Of a DNA stretch of 64,000 bases, positions 48,361-61,344 are shown one piece after another. The DNA is from Odobenus rosmarus divergens (lineage: Eukaryota; Chordata; Mammalia; Carnivora; Odobenidae). The DNA lies in contig NW_004450459.1 of the NCBI RefSeq assembly GCF_000321225.1, positions 2,300,236 through 2,364,235 of the forward strand, given 5' to 3'. Both the position numbers and the translations under genes were made by a program. Within the stretch, counting starts at the first letter, position 1. Every line of letters begins with the position of its first letter. Below the pieces are notes generated by a model that saw nothing but the letters and a program-made list of their open reading frames with translations, was not told the DNA's origin and ran no database searches.

Positions 48361-49118
48361 TAAGTAAAGATTCACAGCATATAATTAAAAAAGACTAAAG
48401 CAGGTAACAATTTGATGTTGATAACATTAATAAGGCTGTATATGCTTTTCAGTGCCAAAAACCCAATTTCAGTTATGTGGGTGAGTTATCATAGTGAAAT
48501 TAGCAGTTGTGTAGGCTTGGAACTGAAATGATACAGTATGTACTCAGAGGTCCAATCTCACTCTTCGTCCAGTGACATCTGATCATGTGGTCATAATAAG
48601 ATTTCTGATATATCCATGTGACACAGTATGGCTATGAGTGAATGGGTGTTTTGCTTATGCTAGGCTGATAGTCATTGATATTGATGAGTTAGCTTAGCGG
48701 GCATTTGACTGAATGGAAGAAACTTGAAGTGACGGATGTTTTAAATGTCAGGAAGGATTTTTCACCTTTGGTTGTGCAACTTGGCAACATTTACCAACCA
48801 CAGCCAACACTTTCAGTGACGTACAGAATGAATTACACCCACCCAAATCCAGAGATGCAATATATCTGCTTATGTCAGATTTGCATTGTAACTATCAGGG
48901 ACAGGTAAGCCTAAGGGAATAATTAGATGCAGCAATCAAAATGGTAATTACAATACCAGCTCTTAGAATTAGTGCGTATATCCAAGCCCCATGATCTCAG
49001 TTGTTACGAATAATAACAAAATAGCATTCTAAATGGAACATAGCATGCTAGCTCTATACTTATTTCCCCCCAAATAGCAATTTTATACTTCTTGCTCACA
49101 TAATATTTAGTTCATGAT
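48361..49118. other. Unique intron
   Basis: Nothing recognised. Confidence 0.5.
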
Positions 49119-49130
49119 TAAAATAAACTT

Positions 49131-49295
49131 GTATTGGGCACCTGGGTGGCTCAGTTGGTTAAGCATCAGACTCTTGATTTCTGCTCAGGTCATGGTCTCA
49201 GGGTTGTGAGATCAAGCCACATATAGGGCTGCACGCTGTGTGTGAAGCCTGCTTAAGATTCTCTCTCTCCCTCTTCCCCTTCCCCTTAAAAAAAT
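49131..49295 (+). mobile_element. Older CAN SINE, sense
   Basis: GGGCACCTGGGTGGCTCAG head with a diverged, shortened body. The flanks repeat AAAATAAACT. Confidence 0.9.
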
Positions 49296-49599
49296 AAAAT
49301 AAACTGATAGTCACTGCTATGGTTTTCACTTTTATTATTTTAAAAAATCTACACCTACATTTAAAAATCTAGACCCCTCCTAAGAAAACTCTGTGTTCAG
49401 TAGGGATTATGCTGTTACTTCCTTCGAGGTACTTTTCTTTCAGTGGAGCCAGGCAAATTATTCCATTCTTTTTTGCCTGCCTTTAAGTCACGCCTGATTC
49501 CTGGAGTATTTTCCAGGACATTCCCAGGCCTGGCATACTAGTCCATTCTCAAACTCTCAAGCCTTTTATTTGTACCTGCCATAGGTCCTTTGTTTAGTT

Positions 49600-49788
49600 C
49601 AGTAGTGTACAAACTGTTGTCCCCAGACCAAAAAGCATCAGCATCACCTGAGAACTTGTTAGCAAAGCAAATTCCCAGGCTCCATCCCAGACCTGCAGAA
49701 TTATAAACTCTGTGAGTGAGACCCAGAAATCTGTGTTTTAACCAGCCCTCCAAGTGATTGGAAACATGCTGATGGTTGACAACTACTG
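49600..49788. mobile_element. hAT-Charlie MITE (MER5-like)
   Basis: 189 bp with terminal inverted repeats (CAGTAGTGTACAAAC at the left, GGTTGACAACTACTG at the right). The internal sequence (CATCAGCATCACCTGAGAAC, CCAGGCTCCATCCCAGACC, ATCTGTGTTTTAACCAGCCC) is that of a common ancient hAT MITE; length agrees with MER5A. Confidence 0.82.
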
Positions 49789-49796
49789 GTTCATGG

Positions 49797-50099
49797 TGCA
49801 TGTATGTACCAGCAGTAGGAGAATGTGGTAAGGAACATTTAAGCTTCTATGGGGGGAAACTATGGGAGAGCTAAAGGCCGAGCAGAGAGGTGGCATTCAA
49901 GTGGTGATCTAAAGGGGTGGCAAAAAAAGAGTAAAATTAAAAAAAGTGTGTGGCAAGAAACTGAAAGAATCTTAAGGAGGCACCAGGCATCCCTTACCTG
50001 GCCAACCTGTCACGTGTGCCCTTGTGTTAATGCAGCCCCACTAATTCCAAGATCTTACTCTGTAAGTTACCATCTTTCTTCAGTCATTTCATTCTTAAG
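49797..50099. other. Unique intron
   Basis: A purine-rich stretch at 49840-49990; nothing else recognised. Confidence 0.45.
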
Positions 50100-50760
50100 G
50101 AAAGCAAAGAAAACTTCCCTGATTTTTGTCAGCTTCTTAGTCTACCAACTACTCTGTCTTTTCCTTTAACTTTAATTCCTTTTAGCATAGCCTATACTTC
50201 CCTTTTTACTATCCCTTTGCTTCATAAATCTGGCTTCTGATTTCTCCATCTTAATAAACATATAGTTTTGAAGTCCTTTATCAGTCCTTCTTGACTCTGT
50301 ACCATTGTAGAATATGATCCCATGTCTAAATACCTCTTTTCCAAGCTCAACTTTTGTATTTCTGAATACCTGTGTTATCCCAGTGGCATCTCAACTTCAA
50401 CTTGTACAAAATTAAACTAAATCATCCCAGCTCCCCCGATCCCTAGAAGGGACATTCCTCCTCTGGTGGTCTCTATTTCACTGCCTGGCACCACGAATTT
50501 TCTGGCTATATAGACTCTAAAACTTGAAACTGTATTTGACTTTTCCCTCTTCCTTGCCCCTGAATCAAGTTAGTCACCTCCTTCCCCTTTACATACCCAT
50601 TGTTGTTACCTTCATTTAGGTCCTCATTAGCTGTTCACTAGCATAATTCTTTAATCACTGTACTCCCCCTGTGGTTAAATGAATTCTTGAGAAGGATAGC
50701 TTGAATCAATCATGTCCCTATTCAAATGTCTTCCATTGCTCCCCTTAGAGTGTTACAGGC
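50100..50760 (+). repeat. L2 fragment, sense
   Basis: CACTGCCTGGCACCACGAAT, AAACTGTATTTGACTTTTCC and GAATCAAGTTAGTCACCTCC follow the L2 ORF2-to-3' order, strongly diverged. Confidence 0.6.
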
Positions 50761-50764
50761 GCTG

Positions 50765-50990
50765 AAATCCAATACTGTGCACCTGTTCAAATCTCTGCTC
50801 TGCTACTTACCAGCTGGGCAACATTAAATGAATTAATTGACTTGTTAAGCCCGTTTCCTCAGCTGACAAGTAGGAATAAAAACATTAATCATATCTCATG
50901 AGGAGACCTGAAGGAACTAACACATGTAAATTCTTACTAAGGTGCACAGAAGGCTGAAGGATTTAGCAAATGATAAACATTATTATCATC
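50765..50990 (+). repeat. MIR, sense
   Basis: TTCAAATCTCTGCTCTGCTA, CTTACCAGCTGGGCAAC, CCCGTTTCCTCAGCTGACAA, TAGGAATAAAAACATTAAT. Confidence 0.85.
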
Positions 50991-51229
50991 ATCACCAAAA
51001 CCATCGCCATAGAATACAATTCCGACACCTTGGTTCAGCAGCCATCACCATCCTTAAACTTAACTGAAAACTTTCTAAGATACGCTCAACTGAACTATTT
51101 CTCAGGGATGAGGACAAAATGGTTTTCTTTGTCTCTGGCTTCTTAGGCAGTGCTTTTCACCTAGCAGTCACTCTAGAAATATTTACTACACAAAGCACTG
51201 CTTGTTTCTTGTACATACATACTTTTTTT

Positions 51230-51555
51230 TTTTTTAAAGTTCTATTGCTTTGGTTATGCTTCCTAGGATGCCCTTGCCTTTCTGTCTGTCCCCCCTCAAA
51301 ATTCTAGCTTCAAGTGGCATTTTAAATGCCTTTCCATTTCCATCAGAAGAAAGTATCTTGCTCTCCTTTGAACCTGCAATACATTTCACTAATACCTCTT
51401 TTACAGTATTTAAGACATTCTATTGTGTATGTGTCTTTTTCCACACGAAGCTATCAGCTTTTCTGGGTTAGAGACCAGACATGATTTGCTGCTTTCACCT
51501 AGTGACTCGCCCAGAGAAAGCACTCAACAAATGTACTGAATGAATGAATGAATGA
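51230..51555 (+). repeat. L2 3' end, sense
   Basis: Ends GAGAAAGCACTCAACAAATG then (TGAA)n, the L2 3' signature. Confidence 0.72.
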
Positions 51556-51691
51556 GGTAAAAGGAACGGCATCTACACTTTTACATGAACTGTGCGGCTG
51601 TGAACTACCTGGTGAAAGGCTTTCTTTCCCACTGATAATTATGAAGGTCTTCAAAGAGGAAACATGATGAGAATTACAGAAACAAGTTTTA

Positions 51692-51895
51692 TTTATTTAT
51701 TTTTAAAGATTTTGTTTATTTATTTGACAGAGAGAGACACAGCGAGAAAGGAAACACAAGCAAGGGGAGTGGGAGAGGGAGAAGCAGGCTTCCCGCGGAG
51801 CAGGGAGCCCGATGGGGGGCTCAATCCCAGGACTCTGGGATCATGACCTGAGCCGAAGGCAGACGCTTAACTGACTGAGCTACCCAGGCACCCCC
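51692..51895 (-). mobile_element. CAN SINE, antisense
   Basis: Full-length. Target-site duplication AGAAACAAGTTTTA at 51678-51691 and 51896-51909. Confidence 0.97.
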
Positions 51896-52222
51896 AGAAA
51901 CAAGTTTTAAAGAGCCCCTTATAAATGTGGTGTTTTCTTTAAACCTTGGGTTTAAAATTATTCCAGAACTCAGAAGCGTGTTCCACATAAATAAAGTCAT
52001 AAACATTCATCAGATTCCTGGGATAGTGCCCAAAAGCTTAATTAGCCCATAGGACAGGTGTAGTGGCTGAAACATTACATTAGCACCTCAGTGCCAACAT
52101 TACTACAAGGGGTCATGAAAAGGAGTCGATATTCTATGAGTGTTTATGAAGTGCTCAAACTTCCTTATAAAACATCAACCATGAATTTTGTTTTATTCCT
52201 CATATTTTAAGATATACTCCAG

Positions 52223-52418
52223 GGACGCCTGGGTGACTCAGTCAGTGAAGCGTCTGTCTTCGGCTCAGGTCATGGTCCCAGGGTCCTGGGATCGAGCCCC
52301 GCATCGAGCTTCTTCAGCGGGGGGCCTGCTTCTCCCTCTGCCTCTGCCTGTGGCTCGCCCTGCTTGTGCTCACGCGCTCTCTCTCTCTTTGATACATAAA
52401 TAAAATCTTAAAAAAAAA
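52223..52418 (+). mobile_element. CAN SINE, sense
   Basis: Full-length. Target-site duplication AAGATATACTCCAG at 52209-52222 and AAGACATTCTCCAA after the tail. Confidence 0.95.
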
Positions 52419-52432
52419 AAGACATTCTCCAA

Positions 52433-53105
52433 GAGCTGTAACCAGAAGCCAGTTTTCTTATGTATTCAAATGATTACTTTTCATTGCCAGGATGAATGTG
52501 CTCTGGTTAAAGAATGAATTTATAATTGTTGATTATAAATTGTAAATTTAGAAAATGAAAGTCTTCTATAAAGCTGTTGATATGTTTAAATTTTCAGAAA
52601 TCAGAAATTATTTTTTTTAGTTACAATTCTAATTTTTAGCTCCTTTGTCTTCATTTTCGATTAATTTAAAATTGACTGTGTAGCCCCCGATACTCTAGCT
52701 TCAGTTCCTTTACCCACATCCCCTGACAAATACATAATGGCCCGTTAACAAACTTTTAATTACATTCATTAGGGGAGTCTGTTATTATAAAGTAACTCTT
52801 CAGTGAGTAAATAATCCCTTTTTAATGGAAAAATGATTGCCTTTCCAATTATCTGAATTGCAATTTTGAATTTTCACAAATTTACTTAAAGCAGACAAGC
52901 CTATAAACAAGAAATTATCAATGAAAAAGACATTTTTCACTGTTATTTTCATCCCCACCCACCTCCCCCCCCCCAGTACTGAGCTAGACATTATGATAAA
53001 CTGAAAACAGGGGTCCTTGGTCCTTGAGAAGGTGACTATTTGGAGAACAAAAATAATATATCTGAAATTCTTGGCGACTAATACAAAGACACATAAAACT
53101 TAGTG
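52433..53105. other. Unique AT-rich intron
   Basis: Nothing recognised apart from a C-run near 52965. Confidence 0.5.
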
Positions 53106-53109
53106 TGAA

Positions 53110-53250
53110 TTACAGGCCCAAAGAGAAAAGTAGTAGAGGAGAGAATACAACCTCACAAGGGCAGGGATCTTTGTTTTGTTCACTAACATATTCTAAACAC
53201 TTGGAACTGTGCCTTACACATGTTACGAGCTCAAAAAACAATTGCTCCAC
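53110..53250 (+). repeat. L2 3' end fragment, sense
   Basis: ACAAGGGCAGGGATCTTTGT, TTTTGTTCACTAACATATTC and GAACTGTGCCTTACACATG follow the L2 3' end. Confidence 0.65.
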
Positions 53251-53339
53251 CAAAAGGAAAGAGAAGTGAGTTAGAATGGCTGGAGAAGTTTCACTGGGAA
53301 GGCAGGACTTAAGTAAGACCTTAAAATATGTGATTCCTT

Positions 53340-54045
53340 GGTTTCTCCTTTTGCTCACCACCTACATTCAGACTATTACCAAAATCTTTCTGCTTCTCTC
53401 CATGTCATTGCCACTTTCTAGTCCAAGCCACCAACATCTATCTGGACTATAGTTAATGGCTCTGAATGGATCTTTCTGGGAACATTTATGTTCTCCTACA
53501 CTTGGTCTCCATGTAGCAGCCAAACTGTTTAAAAATAAAAATCTTATTGTGTTACTCCCGTGCATAATGGCTTCCCACCACACTCTGAATAAAATCCATC
53601 TCCTTCTCATGGTTTACATTTACCACATGATTAAGCCTCTTACTTCCAAAACCTCACCTTGTATCACCTCCACTTGCCAACCTCCCCCCCTTCCAAGACC
53701 TAAGCTTCTTTTCTCTTTCTTGAAGTGTTAAATTCATTCTTATCTCAAGGCTTCTGTCTTTGCTGTTCCCTCAGGGTGAAACTCTTATCCCTAAATTCAG
53801 TTGTGTCTCAGCTGAGGTCTTCAGCAAGGTGTTTCCTCTGTTACATGGTTCTGTTTTATCTACTCCATCCACTTATTTGTCTCTAAAATGATCTTGTTTT
53901 ATTTACTTGTTCACTGTCTCCTCTCACTACAATGGGATCTCCATGACAGCAACAGCTATATTCTAGGTCCTTTATTCCCTGCTTCTAGAACAGTGCTAGG
54001 CCTCTGACAGGCACTGAGTAAAGATTTTGAATGAATGAATGATTT
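53340..54045 (+). repeat. L2, sense, long fragment
   Basis: CATGTCATTGCCACTTTCTA, CCAAGCCACCAACATCTATC, TTACTCCCGTGCATAATGG, CTTCCCACCACACTCTGAAT, AGAACAGTGCTAGGCCTCTG and the (GAAT)n end follow L2 in order. Confidence 0.88.
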
Positions 54046-54049
54046 TATT

Positions 54050-54520
54050 TCCCCAGCCTTTTCAAGTACGAAGACACTTTTAACACACCGAATGATTTGA
54101 AGGGCTCCTCACATATTATTATTCTTTTCCTTCCCATGAGTATTCACTGATTATATACGATGCTGTTATGAAGTCAGGGACAGTTTTTCAAATAAAGGCC
54201 TATCATTATTACAGTAGGGCTGACATACATTTGGCAAGAGTATATGTGAGACATGGTATTTATTCAATCTACCAAACATGTGGTGCACATTTCCAGTTAC
54301 AGGTACATGAAGAACCTTTGCCCACAGATGTTATGGGATCCCTGAGTAATATGCAGACAATATGAGAGAACAGGGGAACGTAAGCCATCCTACTTAGCAC
54401 TTTCTCAATATAGAGATACGAATAAACTCAGGTGAAGCCTTAGCCTAAACCAAGGATAAACGAACTTATTTTTTGAACCCTCTAATACCTGCTGTAGTTT
54501 ATTGGTCATCTTCACACATT
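54050..54520. other. Unique intron
   Basis: Nothing recognised. Confidence 0.5.
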
Positions 54521-54523
54521 AGT

Positions 54524-54795
54524 ATGATAAGGGCTAACGCATTACATTTATTATATGCCAACACTATTCTAAGCACTTCGTGCCTATATTAATTCACCCA
54601 ATCCTGCCAATTAACGCAGTAAGGGAGGAAATTACTACTACCTGCATTTTGTAGGTGAGCAAACAGGGCACACGAAACTTAAGTATTTTGCTCAAGATCA
54701 CAAAGCAGGTAAGTGGCAGGGCTGGCATGCAAAGCCATATTGTCTGGCTCTCAAGTCCATCCCTTAACCACTATGCTATGCTGCCTTCCTGATAG
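54524..54795 (-). repeat. MIR, reverse orientation, near full length
   Basis: TATGCCAACACTATTCTAAG, AATTCACCCAATCCTGCC, TTGCTCAAGATCACAAAGCA, AAGTGGCAGGGCTGGCATG and CTTAACCACTATGCTATGCT. Confidence 0.9.
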
Positions 54796-55955
54796 AAAAA
54801 GGAGGCCCTGTCTTCACACTAGGTAGAGAGTGTCTTGCATCATACATGGCATATAAGAAAAATTACATATCAAATGTCAGCTACTTCTAAATATGCACGT
54901 TTTACTCCTAAACATTTTCAAGCAGTTGTTTTTCTCTTTATGCCACATAAAGGTCTGAAATGCTTAGCAGCAAGTGACTTCATGAAGCAGTTCTATATCA
55001 TGTGGGAAATCATGAGGATAATCTAAATCAAATACCAAATCTCACTGTGCCTTTAATATCACTGTGAAAACAGCATGCTTTTCTAGGACACACTGTGAAG
55101 TCTGAGGTGATAAGATAGCATATCTTAAAATGACTTGAAACCAAAAATGGATTTGTGATTGTTACTCCCAACTCACCAAGAATGTTCTACTTTGACAGGT
55201 TAGAACATGGGGATACAGACCTCACCTTCATATATAAGGTCTTAAAGTGTATAAACCTCAGTGATTTCTGCACAGTATTTGGTCAGGCTGTTTATGAAGG
55301 AAGTTCAATATTAGCTTACCAAACCAAGACAGAATTCCAATAAGGCTCAGGTTGTTTTGTCATTCACGTAAGGCCCTTCATTTATTCCCCTCCATTCGGT
55401 CCCTCCTTTTTAAAGGAATAATTAGCCACCTCACAAAATATGAATGAATCAAGGAGGAGTCGCGTCTACTGGGCAGAGCACATGTTATGCAACTTGACCC
55501 TTATGTAATAAATCTTTTGGAAAGCAGGTCTTCTTTTCACAGTGGGACCTGTCTTCACTTTTCTCATGTGAGACTTGGCAAATGGGACATTCTGAGTTTG
55601 ACAGGCCACCTCTCTGCTCCTCAGCTGACAACTATTTTACACAGATGTCAGCTGAAACCCTTACCGGGGCACGTATGGCATCAGAACATTTGAATCACAT
55701 CCAGCTTCGAGACTCCATGCTCCCTCAGCTCTCTGCCTGCCCCGTCCCTTGCCACCAGCAGCACAGCACGCCTACAAGGCAGCCCCGCTCTGGGGAGATG
55801 GCACATGGCACGAACAAGGGGAAAGATTGGCTGTGAGCACGAAGCCGGCTTAGGGCGTTCCTTTGTAAGAAGTTCATTCAGGAAGACAAATCTCTGAATT
55901 TCTGCCATTATTCCTTCATAAAAATTTGGGAGCTGGAGGAGAGATGTGAAGGAAT
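54796..55955. other. Unique intron
   Basis: 55640-55860 is somewhat GC-richer. No exon signals or family recognised. Confidence 0.45.
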
Positions 55956-55959
55956 TTAG

Positions 55960-56190
55960 GGCTTTTTCTCATGGTGTGGTAGCTTTAGAGTCAGACTCCA
56001 ATTCAAGTTTTGCTTCTACTATTTATTAACTTGCGATGTCACTTTGGGGAATTACTATCTCAACCTCAGTTTTCTCATCAGAAATTTCCTGCCTTTTTTA
56101 GGGTTGCAAGGGGAAGAGCATCATAACACATATAAAATGCTTAGCGCGGTGGCTGGCAGAGAGGATGCCTTCAATAAATGTTAATTCTCT
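55960..56190 (+). repeat. MIR, sense
   Basis: TAGAGTCAGACTCCAATTCA, CCTCAGTTTTCTCATCAGAA, AAAATGCTTAGCGCGGTGGC, TTCAATAAATGTTAATTCTC. Confidence 0.9.
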
Positions 56191-56194
56191 CTTT

Positions 56195-56799
56195 GTGTCT
56201 CTAAAATTGAAAAGGGCCAGGTGTTTGGAGGTCTGCATTTAGAAATGCCTCCAGTATCCTCAGCACATCCCATTTTCATTGGCTTTGTTTTTGTTTTGGC
56301 TTTATGTTTTTGTTTTGGATTTTTATATTAAGATCCATGGACTCCCCCTCTCTAAGAATTCAATTTGCAACCATGCTCGTTCTGGGGAAAGAGGAATCAG
56401 ATTTAGTCAATTCTCAAAGGATTCTATGATTCACAGAGATTAAAAATCTCTGCGTATGTTTCTGAAAAGTTGTAGTTAAGTGAGTATCTTTTTGTAAATC
56501 AAATTTGACTTTTAATGTACTAGAAGAACCAGTGAGCAAAAGAACTCTACAATGAATCCTTCTGTAAAGCAAATACTTCTTTCATAAACTGCATATTCAA
56601 TCCAGAGTTTTTCAGTTTTTACAAAAGATTTAGACTTTCAATATCAGGTTTGCTTAAACTAGAATGCCCAGTGACATTATATGCATACTAGTAACTTCCA
56701 TTAACAATTTACAATGTAGCCTGGGGGTCAAGGTCAGGTTGAATGTAAACTGAAAAAGAAGGAACTTATCCCTGTTCTTAACTGGACAGAATCTTAGTT
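56195..56799. other. Unique intron
   Basis: Nothing recognised. Confidence 0.5.
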
Positions 56800-57165
56800 A
56801 TCCTCTGCTCCAAAGACCTCATTTTATGGATAAAGAAATTGAGGTTCTCAGGGGTTGCATGACTTGCCCAAGGTCATTGCAATAGTTACAGACAATAAGG
56901 AATAACAGCTCTAAAAATAATGACAGTGATTATGATGATGATGACAGCACTATGATCTGCTGAGCATTTACTTGAGCTGAGCCTTTTAAAGACTTTAACC
57001 TCATGTACTTTTGCTATAACCCTAGAGGAAGATTTTATTACCTCCACTCATCAGATGAAGCACTTGGCCCAGGGCTCCACAGCCTGTAAATGGACAACTC
57101 AGAACTTAAACCGACTCACAACTCAGAACCTGTTTCGGCTTGAAAGACTGTGCTTTTAGGCTGCT
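56800..57165 (-). repeat. Two adjacent MIR-type fragments, reverse orientation
   Basis: First: CCTCATTTTATGGATAAAG, GACTTGCCCAAGGTCATTGC. Second, from about 56895: TGAGCATTTACTTGAGCTGA, ACTTTAACCTCATGTAC, CTTGGCCCAGGGCTCCACAG. Confidence 0.75.
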
Positions 57166-57169
57166 TCCC

Positions 57170-58084
57170 CAGAATACAACAGAACAGAGTCCCATGGTCT
57201 TGAAGTAGAAACAAGAGGTTAGTTAGGAAAGATGTGTCTACAACCTTCAACATATATATTTGATTGGTTTTTAAAAAATATGATATTAGATAGTCCTTGA
57301 TAATGCTATGCCCTCACAGATATATATTTATAGTATACTACGGGTACAGGCCAAGGGAATTGGTCCTCGTGGCATCCATGCTCTCCTCCCCCACATTCTA
57401 AGCCACATTCTGGGTGTCTGGGATTTCATATGCTCATTCCCAAATGGCCCCCTAGTACTACTTCCAGGGCCTACATAGGTCTCCTTTCTAGATTTCTCTC
57501 CCTTTAGGCAGATAATACCCATGTGGGACCAGCACGGCTGTTTTTCAGGAACGTAGATGGCGCTTGACAGCCGGGACTGGGTGTCCATACCCCTGCAGTA
57601 CAGGACGGGGCTGGGGTGAAAAAAAAAAGAAGAGGGTGGGACCGGAGCCACGTTGTGCTCCCATGTTCTGGCACAAAACTTTGATGTGTCTGGGAATTCT
57701 AAAATAATATGTGGTCTTCTCAGGTTTTTATGAATATATACTTGTCAAAGTATATACTTGTCAAAGTATATGAAATATACTTTACCTAGCAGCTGAGTGG
57801 CTTGATTTTATACTATAATAGTTTGTGATAAACATATATGGGCATCAGTTTTTATCCTTGCCTCAGGCCTCATGTATCGTGGGACAGGACAAGACAGGCC
57901 TGCCTGCTTTTCTACTTCCCAGTGCTGTTCTTTCTCAGCTTTCTGGGTCTTTGGATCCCTTTGGTATGGCTCCATATCTGCTTTGATTTCTATTTTCCTC
58001 ACTCACTTTTACTGATGACTTGGTAGGAAATCCATCTATGACCTATGATCTATAGATCTATGATCTATGAAATCCATCACCTGA
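57170..58084. other. Unique intron with small tandem repeats
   Basis: Two perfect copies of TATATACTTGTCAAAG at 57735-57766. ATCTATGA-type repeats between two AAATCCATC copies at 58028-58078. No gene recognised. Confidence 0.5.
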
Positions 58085-59100
58085 CATGTAGAGGGCTGCT
58101 TATAAGCCACGAGATACTATGTATATAACAATGGACAAGAAACCCTCAGTCCCGGTGCCTGGGTGGCTCAGTCGGTTAAGCGTCTGCCTTCAGCTCAGGT
58201 CATGATTCCAAGGTCCTGTGATCGAGTCTTGCATTGGGCTCCCTGCTCAGCCGGGAGTCTACTTCTCCCTCTGACCCTCCCCCCTCTCATGTGCTCTCTC
58301 TCTCTCTTTCTCTCTCAAATAAATAAAATCTTTAAAAAACAAAACAAAACAAAACCCAGTCCCTGCCCTCATGGAGCTCACTGCCTGTGGCAGGTCCACT
58401 TAAAAATAAAGGCATTTAAAACACAGCATGACAAGTGTAATGACAGAGTAATACTGGCTCTGCTGAGGGAACATAACTCTTTCACAGGTGTCCAGTAAGG
58501 TTTCCTTGAGAAAGTAAGGTCTAAACTGAAAACCCAGAGTAGGATTTACCTAGGCAAAAGGTAGGAAGAAGTAGGAGAGGAAGAGCTTGTTCCATGTTTG
58601 TTTTAAGTAGAGGGGATTACACATCAGGCCAGGCCTACAGCCAGAGCAAGCATCGTGCCCTGAACTGAAAGAATTCCAGTGTTGACTAAAGTATGTCTCT
58701 GGGGTGAGATATGTTCTGGGAGATGTAAACTGGAACAAGACCAACACAGGTCTTATAAGTCATGTTAATGTGTTTGGGCTTGACCTAAAGGTGATGGAGA
58801 GTCAAAGGCAGATTTGAAACAAGGGCATGGCATGATGAGACTTCTATATTAGGAATATCAGTGGCTGAAATATGGATTATGTGTATGTGCAGAGGAGCTG
58901 CAAGGGAAGGGGTGGGAGGCAAGGGCAGGGCTGATGGTGCTAAGAAGTCCAAGTCAGAGGCATTACAGCCGCCCAGGTGAGGGACAGTTTTAGCATGAAT
59001 CACGGTGGGCCAGGCTGTAGTGAGCAGACTGATGAGAGAGGTAGAATCAGTAGGACACAATTGCCGATGGGGTATGAGGCTAACATCCAGTGGTCTCAAG
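58085..59100 (-). repeat. L2, reverse orientation, split by a SINE
   Basis: CAGTCCCTGCCCTCATGGAG, AGGTGTCCAGTAAGGTTTCC, GTTTGGGCTTGACCTAAAGG, AAACAAGGGCATGGCATGAT and GGCCAGGCTGTAGTGAGCAG follow the reversed L2 order. Confidence 0.85.
58154..58350 (+). mobile_element. CAN SINE, sense, inside an L2
   Basis: Full-length with an (AAAAC)n tail. Target-site duplication AAACCCTCAGTCCC (left, 58140-58153) and AAAACCCAGTCCC (right). Confidence 0.95.
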
Positions 59101-61344
59101 CGAAGCGCCCAGCCAGGTAGACGGAGGGCTCAATTGCAGAGAAGGAAGGCACAGGGAGGTGAAAGCTTGAAGGGAAATTTGGGTTCTTTCTGAGCATTGA
59201 CCTCAGCTCCACTCCAAGTCACAACTTTTGATTTTCATCCTTGGCTATCACACGCGGAGACTGAGAGGGAGGGCTTCACTGTAGACTTTGGGGGTCTCCT
59301 CTCCCACCGGGCTGTGCCTGTTTTCTAGCATCGGGAGGAAGGGTGGACGGGCCACAGCCAGGAGAAAGGCAGTTCTCAGACGAGGCTCTCATTTCTAATT
59401 TCTCCGATCATCATTTGTTTAAAACACTTTGCGATCACAAAAATTACTGAGATTATTCAATAAATGACAATGTTCCTGAATTTTCAGTTATGTTAGATTT
59501 GGGGGTATCTCAAATATTACAGCAAGGATTCAGAGTTGGTCAGTATGTCAAGGTTTTGCTCTTAAATACTTGATGTTAACCTAATAAATGTTGATCCTTT
59601 AAAGATGAAGAAAGTTACTTAGAGAACTGCTAATACATATCCCTCCCTAACGTATCTTCTCAGACTTTACACATGCAATTCATAGTACATCAATGACAGA
59701 AATTAATCCTTATCCATATACTGAGTTATAGTCTTCTCTCAATCTCCAGGAATTTCACATGGGCTATTAATACCAGAAGGAAAATTTTAACAAATAGTAC
59801 TTAGTTTTGGATAAAAAGAATAATGCAATTTTTTTTTTTGCCAGACTAAACATCAACTGATATGCTAACAATCCTTTATGAAGTTAGCAGCTATCAGGAA
59901 AAAGCAAAAACAAAAACAAAAAACAAACAAGCATAAAACCCTAAAGGATGGGTTTAGTTTTTTGAAAACAAACTTTTCAAAAGTAAATGTATCATTCTGC
60001 TCAATATTGATGAACATCGTCTGCATTATTTATTAGCCATATCATATGCAGTACAGGTAGATCTTTTAAAAAAAGTCTAAAATTTAGGTGAAAAGTCAAA
60101 TTTAAGAAAGTTACTTTTGAACTTCTTAACAATTGTGCTGTGTGAATTTTTAAAGTGAAAAAAAATAGAAATCAATACTATGTAAGAAAAAAAAGAAAGA
60201 TGGATGAGAAAGCTTTCAGGGGCTCTATCAATATTTTAAGCAAGCGTAGAGGAAAAAGTCAAGTTGTTGCGGCAGCATTACCAAGGTTATTCATATCTAA
60301 TGCCTATGTGGCTTTTGATAAAATTCTTTATTTCTTTATATCTTAGTTTTTTCATAAATAAAAGAAACAGAATCAAAACAAACTCACCAAAATGCCCCAG
60401 AAAAGAAGGTTTATAACAAGTTTTGACAAGCGCTTGATAAAAAGTATAGCGTTATTACTAGACCCATCTTATTTTATTTTTACACAGACCTGGATCCCTA
60501 TGAACCAAAAGGAATGATTTTTAAAATCACTTCTTTACCGTAATGATCTTTAAGATCAATAACAAAATCTTTCCCCAGAAGAAATGGGCAAATAAAACTG
60601 AACACAATGAGAATACCTCCATAGATTAAGGGGTTTGAATCCTGCATGCAAACTGCATTTTACAGTGGGTGAAACATATCTAAACCACCATCTATTCGGG
60701 GAACAAGAGAGCCACATCATCTGTGGATAAAATACAGACCAGAACCGATATGAATCAGACAAGCAGCATTGTCCTTACTCAGAACGCTGAACAATAAAAT
60801 AAACTTTTTTTTGTTTATCCTTCTCAAAATTGTTAGGAGTTCTCTTAATGCAAACACAAAGTAGAAAGTCCATGGAAGCAGAATCTAAGCTATTTCTGTT
60901 TGGCTCTGAGCAAGGTATTTATCTGTTACAACCTGAACAAAGAACAGAGTGAACTAAAAAATATCCCCGAGTAAACAACGGTAAAATCGGCTGGGTAACC
61001 AAAAAAATAATGACTACTGAAACACTTGCATTGTAGTCGAATTAATTGTAGCTCCTTACAGGAAAAGACCATTAAAAACCACAAAGCCCATAAACAAACT
61101 AGATGGAAGCGACGCTAAAAGAAGCTAATCTAATGTCATACTTGCACACAGAGGAAATTGTACTCTTCACACAGCATAAATCATTAACGTAAGTGTAGAA
61201 ACACTGGTGGACTACCATCTACCCTCATGGTTCAGGAGAGCTGGGTGAGAGGGAGGACCGTAGAGGTGGCAGGTTAAGGAGGCAAGCCTAATGAGAGAGA
61301 AGTGGGTTTGCTTGCTGCTTCCCTTGCTCGCTACCTCCTTCCTT
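59101..61344. other. Unique AT-rich intron, 2.2 kb repeat-free
   Basis: No transposable element, RNA gene or exon recognised. 59400-59640 and 60770-61160 have the even composition of possible conserved non-coding DNA; this is only an impression. Confidence 0.4.

Noticed and set aside
55640..55910. GC-richer stretch as an alternative ZNF385B first exon
   Set aside because: The minus-strand frame has no match to known ZNF385B N-termini and no convincing donor; CpG content is not island-like.
57328..57651. 107-aa minus-strand open frame
   Set aside because: Considered as a pseudogene; no family recognised and no poly(A) or duplicated flanks seen.
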